From assembly GCF_014635885.1 (NCBI RefSeq), contig NZ_BMDR01000001.1, forward strand, positions 558,001-622,000: a stretch of DNA of 64,000 bases, given 5' to 3'. The stretch comes from Acinetobacter vivianii. Its GTDB lineage: Bacteria > Pseudomonadota > Gammaproteobacteria > Pseudomonadales > Moraxellaceae. Of the stretch, positions 21,292 to 28,809 are shown in pieces (position 1 is the first letter of the stretch; each line of letters begins with the position of its first letter). Below the pieces are notes generated by a model. The model did not search any database. It saw only the letters and a list, made by a program, of their open reading frames with translations, and was not told the origin of the DNA. The position numbers were made by a program, and so were the translations under genes.

Positions 21292-21983
21292 TCCTTTTTA
21301 TAGTACCAGCTCGGCAATTGAATTTGCTTCAGTTGCTGACGATGGATCAGATAATTTTCATCATATTTGGCAACTTCATTCCAGAACGCCGCACTATGAT
21401 CAAAATGTTTGGTATGTGCTAATTCATGCACGCATACAGCTCGGACATTGTGTTCAGGCATCAGCGCTAATGCTGCACTGAGCATAATGTCATGTTTGGA
21501 ACTACAACTTCCCCAACGGGTTTTCGGATTTCGAATAGTACAAGCTTGATAAGCCAAGCCGATTTCCTGACTGACCTGATCCAGATAATCAGGTAAAAAT
21601 TGCTTGGCATAGGCCATAACAGCTGTCTGTAACGCTTTTTCCGACGCCGTATCTCTTATAAAGATCGTTTGCTGTTCCCAATCAAACTTAAAAATATGTC
21701 GTTGAGATTGTCGAATAATCTGAAAAGGTTGGGAATGAAAGAATAATGAAAGTTGCTCAGGCAAATCCACGTTCAAACTAAATTGTTTTTGTTGTCTACC
21801 CCAAGTTTCAACCAGCCATTGCTCAGAATGAGTTAAAAACTGCTGGATCTGTTTTTTACTACAAAATAGCGGAACCGTTAAACGAATACCTGTGGGCTCC
21901 ACACGCAAGCGCAGATTTCTCGCCCTTGCATGTCGAACCACCTTAATTTCAGGTAATAACGTTTCTAATGAAACTGCCTGCAT
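21288..21983 (-). CDS. YgjP-like zinc metallopeptidase-type protein (DUF45)
   Basis: The 231-residue protein belongs to the YgjP / SprT-like M48-clan family. It has the zinc motif HELAHTKHFDHSAAFW near residue 185, with two His in HELAH and a third in FDHS, and the NPKTRWGSCSSK block typical of the family. The cellular substrate is unknown. The ATG overlaps the rpiA stop codon by one base, so it is translationally coupled to rpiA. No signal peptide; probably cytoplasmic. Confidence 0.88.
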   Translation of the reverse strand: MQAVSLETLLPEIKVVRHARARNLRLRVEPTGIRLTVPLFCSKKQIQQFLTHSEQWLVETWGRQQKQFSLNVDLPEQLSLFFHSQPFQIIRQSQRHIFKFDWEQQTIFIRDTASEKALQTAVMAYAKQFLPDYLDQVSQEIGLAYQACTIRNPKTRWGSCSSKHDIMLSAALALMPEHNVRAVCVHELAHTKHFDHSAAFWNEVAKYDENYLIHRQQLKQIQLPSWYYKKD

Positions 21984-22654
21984 TATTGTGCAGTACGCTC
22001 TTCGATACCATTATTAGTTGCAACAATCGCAATGCTTGCTGCATTTAATGCAAAGATACCGTTGGTGACAACACCAGGAATGTCATTAATGGTTTTTTCC
22101 AGTTCAAGTGCATTAAGAATGTTTAAGTTAAATACATCCAGAATCACGTTACCATTATCCGTAACCACACCTTCGCGATAAACTGGATCACCGCCTAAAG
22201 CGACGATTTTACGTGCAACAGCAGAACGTGCCATCGGAATCACTTCAACAGGAAGTGGAAAATCACGACCCAACTGGTCAACCCATTTTGAATCATCAAC
22301 GATACATACAAATTTCTTTGCAATCGACGCAACAATTTTTTCACGGGTTAATGCAGCGCCACCGCCTTTAATCATATGCATATGACGGTCGATTTCGTCA
22401 GCACCGTCCACATAGGCATCTAGGCCACCTACCGAGTTCATATCCACAACTTCAATACCGAGCTTCTTCAAACGCTCAGCGGTTGCATTCGAACTAGCGA
22501 CAGCTGCTTCTAATTGCAATTCAGGCAATAAATCAATTAAAAAATTAACGGTACTTCCTGTTCCTACGCCCAAAATGCCGCCTTTAGGCAAATGTTTCAA
22601 AGCTGCTTTTGCCGCAGCTTGTTTTTTTTCATCTTGGGTTGCATATAGACTCAT
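21983..22654 (-). CDS. rpiA: Ribose-5-phosphate isomerase A
   Basis: RpiA interconverts ribose 5-phosphate and ribulose 5-phosphate in the pentose phosphate pathway. The 223-residue protein has the family motifs [19 protein letters not shown] and [14 protein letters not shown], including the catalytic Asp, Glu and Lys. I choose the ATG at 22654, preceded by GAGTGAAG; a TTG four codons earlier has none. It is first in a two-gene operon with the YgjP-like gene and divergent from ilvA. Confidence 0.97.
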   Translation of the reverse strand: MSLYATQDEKKQAAAKAALKHLPKGGILGVGTGSTVNFLIDLLPELQLEAAVASSNATAERLKKLGIEVVDMNSVGGLDAYVDGADEIDRHMHMIKGGGAALTREKIVASIAKKFVCIVDDSKWVDQLGRDFPLPVEVIPMARSAVARKIVALGGDPVYREGVVTDNGNVILDVFNLNILNALELEKTINDIPGVVTNGIFALNAASIAIVATNNGIEERTAQ

Positions 22655-22758
22655 GACTTCACTCAACTATTTTGACATTTGCTGCAAGAAAACAGCGCAA
22701 ATGCACAGGGGTTTGCTACAATGATCGTCTATTTTAAACTGTTATAGGGAAGAAGAAC

Positions 22759-24297
22759 ATGCTGTCTCGTGTGGTACGACAAATTTTACAAGCAACGGTT
22801 TATGATGTTGCAATTGAAACACCGCTTGAAGCAGCTCCACGAATTAGTCAAAAAATTAATAATAACATTCGATTTAAGCGTGAAGATTTACAACCTGTGT
22901 TCTCTTTCAAGCTCCGCGGTGCTTATAACCGTATCAGCCAGCTACCTAAAGACCAGCTTGATCGTGGTGTCATTTGTGCATCCGCAGGTAACCATGCGCA
23001 AGGCGTGGCATTGTCTGGAAAAAAATTAGGTATTCCTGCAATTATCGTTATGCCGAGCACGACACCTGATATTAAAGTTCAAGCTGTTAAACGCTTGGGT
23101 GGTCAAGTAGTGTTATACGGCGATAGCTTTGATGTTGCCAACAAATATGCAAAACAACGTGCGGAAGATGAAGGACTGGTTTTCATTCCACCTTATGACG
23201 ATGAGCTAGTGATTGCTGGTCAAGGCACAATTGCCAATGAATTACTGCGCCAATGGCGTGATGTTGAATATGTTTTCGTTGCTGTTGGTGGTGGCGGACT
23301 CATTGCGGGCGTTGCGGCCTATCTCGGTGAAGTGGCACCGCATGTCAAAGTCATTGGCGTTGAATACGAAGAATCGGCATGTTTAAAAGCGGCACTCGAA
23401 TCAAATGAACGCGTGGTATTGCCGCATGTAGGTCTATTTGCTGATGGTACAGCGGTCGCTCAAATTGGTGAATTACCCTTTGATGTGATCCGTTTACGTA
23501 AGTCGGATAATTCAGGCCCAATCGTTGAACCTGATATCGTAACGGTTGATACAGACGAAATCTGTGCTGCCATTAAAGATACCTATGATGAAAATCGTAG
23601 TATTGTCGAACCATCTGGTGCCATGGCCTTGGCTGGCATCAAGAAATATGTTGCAGAGCATCAATTGACTGATAAAAACATGGTCTCGATTGTATGTGGC
23701 GCCAACATGAACTTTGACCGTTTACGTTATATTGCAGAACGTACCGAGCTGGGTGAACGCCGTGAAGCAATTTATGCCGTGACGATTCCTGAGCAAAAAG
23801 GTGCATTCCTCAACTTCTGCCGTGCATTGCAAGGTCGTAACATTACTGAGTTTAACTATCGTGCCAGCTCAAGCAATCTGGCTCAAGTTTTTGTCGGAAT
23901 TAGCTTAAAAGGCGGTGAAGCTGAACGTCATGAAATTCACAACATGTTGAAACAGCAATATGAAGTGGATGATTTATCTGATGATGAAGTGGCAAAACTG
24001 CATATTCGTTATCTAATTGGTGGGCATGCCAATATTGAAAATGAACGCTTGTTCCGTGTTGAATTCCCGGAACGTCCAGGTGCTCTACTCACCTTCCTTG
24101 AACGCTTGGGGCCAACCCATAACATTACCCTGTTCCATTACCGTAATCACGGTGCAGCGGAAGGTCGTGTATTGGTAGGTCTGGAAGCGACGGATGCCAA
24201 ACAGAATCCAGATGGTCTGATTGAAACATTAGAGCAAATCACTTATCCATATGCTGAAATCAGCAACAATATTGGTTATAAGCGTTTCCTTAAATAA
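22759..24297 (+). CDS. ilvA: Threonine ammonia-lyase (biosynthetic threonine deaminase)
   Basis: IlvA deaminates threonine to 2-oxobutanoate, committing carbon to isoleucine. The 512-residue protein has the PLP lysine in FSFKLRGAYNR, the SAGNHAQG contact, the glycine-rich phosphate loop VGGGGLIAG, and two ACT-like regulatory domains after about residue 330 (TIPEQKGAFLNFCRAL and VEFPERPGALLTFLERL), which mark the isoleucine-inhibited biosynthetic form. It begins with ATG after AGGGAAGAAGAAC. It is divergent from rpiA and ends in a terminator. Confidence 0.97.
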   Translation: MLSRVVRQILQATVYDVAIETPLEAAPRISQKINNNIRFKREDLQPVFSFKLRGAYNRISQLPKDQLDRGVICASAGNHAQGVALSGKKLGIPAIIVMPSTTPDIKVQAVKRLGGQVVLYGDSFDVANKYAKQRAEDEGLVFIPPYDDELVIAGQGTIANELLRQWRDVEYVFVAVGGGGLIAGVAAYLGEVAPHVKVIGVEYEESACLKAALESNERVVLPHVGLFADGTAVAQIGELPFDVIRLRKSDNSGPIVEPDIVTVDTDEICAAIKDTYDENRSIVEPSGAMALAGIKKYVAEHQLTDKNMVSIVCGANMNFDRLRYIAERTELGERREAIYAVTIPEQKGAFLNFCRALQGRNITEFNYRASSSNLAQVFVGISLKGGEAERHEIHNMLKQQYEVDDLSDDEVAKLHIRYLIGGHANIENERLFRVEFPERPGALLTFLERLGPTHNITLFHYRNHGAAEGRVLVGLEATDAKQNPDGLIETLEQITYPYAEISNNIGYKRFLK

Positions 24298-24312
24298 GCA
24301 GCTTAGCGACTT

Positions 24313-24340
24313 AAAGCCGGCATGATGTCGGCTTTATTTT
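24313..24340 (+). terminator. Rho-independent terminator of ilvA
   Basis: AAAGCCGGCAT, one-base loop, ATGTCGGCTTT with one G-T pair, then ATTTTT. Confidence 0.88.
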
Positions 24341-24486
24341 TATATTTGCTCATTGCATATACTGTGTTGTGAAGTCTTACGAAAAATATTCCTTTTTCTA
24401 TTAGATGGTTAAAAAAACTCCAGTTAGAATCATATTCTAAGCTATCTAATATTACGTTCTAAAACTGGGCAAAATTCAATTTACAA

Positions 24487-24813
24487 TTACTTATCTTTAA
24501 ATTTTTTATGCCACCATAGAGCTATTGAAATACTTGCAATTAAGTATATAAAAGCAAAAATTGTTTTGAATACAAATAAAAATAGCAAAGCTCCAAGTGA
24601 TAACATTATAATCACAGGTCTCAATTTATTTTTATTAGGATTATTTTCATAGGTTACTGTTGCAATTATGAAAGCCACACCGACATACATAACTATTAGT
24701 GCAACCACCCTCTGATCTTTTTCATTAAATATCTTTGATAACTCCAACAATAAGCCATATAGAAAACCAGGACCAATTAAAGGAACAATTAAAAATATAA
24801 GCCATTTCAGCAT
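24487..24813 (-). CDS. Small membrane protein of unknown function
   Basis: The 108-residue protein has four hydrophobic stretches separated by short charged turns (NEKDQR, NNPNKNK) and ends in a basic tail, KKFKDK. I do not recognise the family. Base use is more AT-rich than in the neighbours. It stands alone between ilvA and ktrA, pointing leftward. The weak ribosome site leaves the start less certain; the frame itself is solid. Confidence 0.6.
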   Translation of the reverse strand: MLKWLIFLIVPLIGPGFLYGLLLELSKIFNEKDQRVVALIVMYVGVAFIIATVTYENNPNKNKLRPVIIMLSLGALLFLFVFKTIFAFIYLIASISIALWWHKKFKDK

Positions 24814-25117
24814 TTAAGAATCCTAAGAAATATTTAATATAATTTTTTGATAAAATAAATATTATTAAATCATAAGCACATATTACAGAAAAAAATACAA
24901 TGATTTCAAAAATTATGAGAATAATTCAAAATTACCTTTATATTCTTCCACCTCTTTAGCAACATCCATAGTCTGCAACTTCTTTAAAAAGATGTTTTTT
25001 GTCAGAACGATAACCAGTTTAGCTTTTTTCAACTCAAACAAAATCATTACAAACCCATCCATTGATCCATTTTAAAATGAATAAAAAGACATTTTTATCA
25101 TTTAGTTAAGGACAGTT
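24814..25117. other. AT-rich intergenic region before ktrA
   Basis: About 300 bases of very AT-rich sequence which must hold the ktrAB promoter. I see no known riboswitch, hairpin or small gene. Confidence 0.35.
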
Positions 25118-25768
25118 ATGGCACAGTTTGCAGTCATTGGTTTAGGTAGTTTTGGGGCAACTGTTGCATTAGAGCTGACCAAACTAAATCATGATGTCAT
25201 CGGAATTGATACCATCAAGCGCAATGTAGAAAATCTGGCTGATCGTATTACACATGCCGTGATTGCCGATGCGACAGATGAGCACGTTCTTGAAGAGCTG
25301 AACATCCAGAATTGTGATGCGGTTATTGTCGCGATTGGCGAAGATATTGAAGCCAGTATTCTCTGTGTGCTAAACCTGAAGAATTTAGGTGTTGAGAAAA
25401 TTCTGGTGAAAGCCAAAACCAAAGCACATCACACCATCCTTTCGCATTTAAATGTCAGCAAGATTATCCATCCTGAAGAAGATATGGGTGTACGTGTGGC
25501 GCAAGCACTGAACTACCCAATGGTGAGTCGTTATATGGCACTGGATGATGATCATTACATCGTTAAGGTTCCCGTTAATGAGAAACTGAACAATATCAAT
25601 TTGTCAGGTATTTTAAAGCAAGAGCCAAATATTAAACTGTTATTGCTTAAACGCGATCAGCAGATTTTTTATGAAACAGATCCTAATTTTACCTTACAAA
25701 CAGATGATGTACTGATTTTGGAAGGTTCGCTTAGCCATCTCAGAAAACTTTCAGGATGTTTCGCATAA
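25118..25768 (+). CDS. ktrA: KtrA-type potassium uptake regulator (RCK domain)
   Basis: KtrA is the cytoplasmic nucleotide-binding ring that gates KtrB. The 216-residue protein has an RCK_N Rossmann domain starting AVIGLGSFGATVALEL with the GxGxxG motif and an acidic residue in DTIKR, followed by an RCK_C domain from about 140. TAAGGACAG precedes the ATG. ktrB follows after one base, so the pair is an operon and forms a low-affinity, sodium-dependent potassium uptake system (family knowledge). Confidence 0.92.
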   Translation: MAQFAVIGLGSFGATVALELTKLNHDVIGIDTIKRNVENLADRITHAVIADATDEHVLEELNIQNCDAVIVAIGEDIEASILCVLNLKNLGVEKILVKAKTKAHHTILSHLNVSKIIHPEEDMGVRVAQALNYPMVSRYMALDDDHYIVKVPVNEKLNNINLSGILKQEPNIKLLLLKRDQQIFYETDPNFTLQTDDVLILEGSLSHLRKLSGCFA

Positions 25769-25769
25769 C

Positions 25770-27107
25770 ATGGCATTCAAAATAAACTCCCAAAAGATTT
25801 TTAACCTAAGCCCTCCTTCTTTGCTGGCGATTGGTTTTTTAAGTTTTATTGTCATAGGGACATTATTACTCAAACTGCCGATTGCCAATAAAGGCAACGT
25901 GAGCTGGATGGATGCCTTGTTTACCGCGACATCAGCCGTCACCATTACAGGCTTATCCGTGGTTAATCTGAATGAGTCATTCAATCATTTTGGGCAGTTT
26001 ATTATCCTGTTATTGATTCAATCGGGTGGTTTGGGTTTTATGACCTTTGCCATATTGGCAGCCTTGAGTCTGGCACCAAAGTTGGGGCTTAAACAGCAAA
26101 TGATGGCACAAGATAGCCTGGGCCAAACCAGCCTATCCAAAGTTACCTTCGTCGCCAAAGGCGTTGTGCTCTACACCCTGTTCTTTGAACTGATTGGTGT
26201 TGTGATATTAACTGCCTCATTTGCCCCGATTTATGGTTTTGCCCGCGGACTTTATTACGCCATCTTTTATAGCGTTTCTGCCTTTAATAATGCTGGCTTT
26301 TCCTTATTCGATAACAGTCTGATCAATTTCCAGAGTCATTATCTGATCTGCTTAACCATTAGCCTGCTCTACACCTTGGGGGGAATTGGCTTTCTGGTGC
26401 TGATCGATGTCAAACAAAATAAGCGCTGGAGCAAACTGACACCAAACAGTAAGCTCATCCTCAGTACCATTGCAATTTTGAATCTGGTCGCCTTTATCTT
26501 GATCTGGTTATTAGAGTCAAATAATCCACTGACGCTCGGTTCAATGAGTTTAGGTGAACAGGCCATGAATGCATGGTTTCAGGCCACGGTTCCGCGATCC
26601 TCTGGATTTAATACGATTGATACAGGTGCGATGGAACATAGTACAGCCTTACTCACCATGCTATTAATGTTTATTGGTGGTGGCTCTCTCAGTACTGCGG
26701 GTGGTATTAAGATCGGTACATTTGTGATCTTGTTGCTGTGTGTGCTTTCTTTTTTACGGCGAAATGAAGAAATCCGTATTTTTAATCATTCAGTTTCAGC
26801 AGAAACAACCTATAAAGCCCTTGCCGTGACAGCAATTACAGGCATGTTAGTCTTTGTCGGTTGCTTTATTATTCTGTTGCTCGAACCCAAACTGGATGTG
26901 ATGGATTTGATGTTTGAGGTCGTTTCTGCCGCCTGTACAGTAGGTTTATCACGCGGCGCGACAAGCCAATTACATGACGGCAGTTTATTTGTTCTTAGCG
27001 TATTGATGTTTACAGGTCGACTCGGCCCTTTAACGCTTGCCTATTTAATTGCAACACCGAAAAAGAGCCGTTTAAAACACGCCAATGCCAACATTCAGAT
27101 TGGATGA
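25770..27107 (+). CDS. ktrB: KtrB/TrkH-type potassium channel subunit
   Basis: The 445-residue membrane protein shows the fourfold pore repeat of the TrkH/KtrB superfamily: filter loops TSAVTITGLSVV, VSAFNNAGFSLF, VPRSSGFNTI and SAACTVGLSRG, each with the conserved Gly. It carries potassium across the inner membrane under control of KtrA, which is encoded one base upstream. Its length is that of KtrB rather than the longer TrkH. Its 3' end overlaps the convergent C39-like gene by 13 bases. Confidence 0.93.
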   Translation: MAFKINSQKIFNLSPPSLLAIGFLSFIVIGTLLLKLPIANKGNVSWMDALFTATSAVTITGLSVVNLNESFNHFGQFIILLLIQSGGLGFMTFAILAALSLAPKLGLKQQMMAQDSLGQTSLSKVTFVAKGVVLYTLFFELIGVVILTASFAPIYGFARGLYYAIFYSVSAFNNAGFSLFDNSLINFQSHYLICLTISLLYTLGGIGFLVLIDVKQNKRWSKLTPNSKLILSTIAILNLVAFILIWLLESNNPLTLGSMSLGEQAMNAWFQATVPRSSGFNTIDTGAMEHSTALLTMLLMFIGGGSLSTAGGIKIGTFVILLLCVLSFLRRNEEIRIFNHSVSAETTYKALAVTAITGMLVFVGCFIILLLEPKLDVMDLMFEVVSAACTVGLSRGATSQLHDGSLFVLSVLMFTGRLGPLTLAYLIATPKKSRLKHANANIQIG

Positions 27108-27622
27108 AAACTGGAAGGCTGCTCAATCACAATCACTTGTTGGCAGATTCCATCAGCTTGGCGCTGTTGTTCAAATACAGCTTTAGACATCACATCAAAA
27201 TGATCACAGAAACTCACTTCCTGTTCATCAATTGAATAAAGCAAGGATTGGTTTCCCATTCCTTGCAAGGTGTCATAAAACACAATCACAAAATTGCCAC
27301 TTTCAAAAGCGTGCTGAATCTCAGCATAGGTTAAAGCAGCGTCGATAGGAATCTGCAGACCTTCCGCTTCGCGATAACACTGCTTTTCATTGTCATCGAT
27401 GTTCGGATCAGGCGCTGTATAAAATGAAACGGTATAGCCTAATTTCTTCATGGCTACAGCCAGAGCAATCGTGAATGTGCCATTTTTACGATCATGGCGA
27501 CACAACTGGATCAGATCAGCAATATCAATATGGGTTTGATATTGCTTTAAGATGAGCCACAGTGCGAACACACCACAATTTGCGTCTAGCTGTAATAATG
27601 ATTCTGGAATATTTAAACTCAT
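27095..27622 (-). CDS. C39-peptidase-like protein
   Basis: The 175-residue protein begins like a papain-fold C39 domain, with Cys in LDANCGVFALWLILK as candidate nucleophile and His in CDHFDVMS as partner, which recalls the peptidase domains of bacteriocin exporters. It has no signal peptide, membrane segment or ABC partner nearby, so processing of a leader peptide is doubtful. Its ATG directly follows the pldA stop codon, suggesting co-translation with the phospholipase. Function unknown; the catalytic residues are my reading. Confidence 0.65.
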   Translation of the reverse strand: MSLNIPESLLQLDANCGVFALWLILKQYQTHIDIADLIQLCRHDRKNGTFTIALAVAMKKLGYTVSFYTAPDPNIDDNEKQCYREAEGLQIPIDAALTYAEIQHAFESGNFVIVFYDTLQGMGNQSLLYSIDEQEVSFCDHFDVMSKAVFEQQRQADGICQQVIVIEQPSSFHPI

Positions 27623-28789
27623 TTAATACCAGTTCATCAATGATACGCCCAAGCCTGCGTAGGTCGCACGGTGGTTGTAATCAATCAGACTTTCACCATA
27701 ACCATCAAACAGTTGCAAGTGTCCACGCAATTTTCCTGTAATTGGGAATGCCCAGTCAAACTGAACCGCACCGTGTGAACGATCACCACCTTTCAAGGAA
27801 TGACGCAGCATCAATGAAAAATCGTGATCACCTTTGCGGTAAAATGCGGTTAAATCTCCACGACCTACATAATCTTTAATGTCTGGGTTATTGTCATCTT
27901 TAGCATCTTCCTCAACGCGATACCACGGACGCAGCATCAAGGCGAAATTGTCTTTCTCGAAGCCAAGATTAAAGATGACACGGTTCCAGCTACGCGATAG
28001 CGGATCAGAACGACCATTAGATTGGTGGTTCAACGTCACACCGAGTAAGCGTGCATTCAGACCCAAAACTTCATAATTGGTTCTAAACATTAAGCTCGCT
28101 TCAGGCTCGTAGTTCGTTTCACGGAAAGGTCGAGACTCATCCGAGTTATAGACTTGCCAGCGTGAAGACTGGGTATAACCTAACCACAGGTCACCATTAT
28201 CACCAAAAATATTTTCCCAAGCCTTGGTCTTAAATGAGATCTGGAACTTGGCTTCGCTCGAGGTCAGTTCTTGCTTGTCTTTAACCGTATTTTCAGGGTT
28301 CGGACTACTTGGAAACTCATTCTTGTCACTGGTCCAGAACACAGGCAGCAAATAGACAGGTTGATAAGCACGGATATTCCATGTACCTAACTTACTGTCT
28401 TCTGATAGCTCCCAACGGCGATCCAGTAAAGAAACATTCGGGTCAAACTTAGGCGCAGCACCAAGAATATGCAGATCACTTACCTTTTGAACCACTTTAT
28501 CTTTCAAAGACTCAGGTTTGGCTGGCTCATTCGACTCCACCGCAGGCACGGCAGCTGCAACCATTGGAGCGGCATCAGTCTGAACTTGTGTTGGAATAAT
28601 GGTTGGTGCTTTAAAAATCGCATCATAACACGCCAAACGCTCAGCATTTGAGGCTAAAGCCACACATGCATCCGCTGTAGCTGGACTGGCTGGTGCGGTC
28701 GCTTGCGCATGTGCCAACGACGTAGTTAAGCCAAGTATCGTCAAGACACTCAGCTCCAGATAACTACGTTCAAAAGATTTGAACGCCAT
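27623..28789 (-). CDS. pldA: Outer membrane phospholipase A
   Basis: PldA (OMPLA) is a 12-strand outer-membrane barrel that hydrolyses phospholipids misplaced in the outer leaflet. The 388-residue precursor has a signal peptide ending AHA, an N-terminal Pro/Ala-rich and Cys-pair region (DACVALASNAERLACYDA), and the catalytic signature NHQSNGRSDPLSRSWNR, holding the His, Ser and Asn triad. It ends in SLMNWY, an aromatic residue last, as in barrel proteins. I start at the ATG at 28789, preceded by GGAGAATTCT. It lies 20 bases downstream of the M16 peptidase. Confidence 0.93.
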   Translation of the reverse strand: MAFKSFERSYLELSVLTILGLTTSLAHAQATAPASPATADACVALASNAERLACYDAIFKAPTIIPTQVQTDAAPMVAAAVPAVESNEPAKPESLKDKVVQKVSDLHILGAAPKFDPNVSLLDRRWELSEDSKLGTWNIRAYQPVYLLPVFWTSDKNEFPSSPNPENTVKDKQELTSSEAKFQISFKTKAWENIFGDNGDLWLGYTQSSRWQVYNSDESRPFRETNYEPEASLMFRTNYEVLGLNARLLGVTLNHQSNGRSDPLSRSWNRVIFNLGFEKDNFALMLRPWYRVEEDAKDDNNPDIKDYVGRGDLTAFYRKGDHDFSLMLRHSLKGGDRSHGAVQFDWAFPITGKLRGHLQLFDGYGESLIDYNHRATYAGLGVSLMNWY

Positions 28790-28809
28790 AGAATTCTCCA
28801 ATTTTTCTT

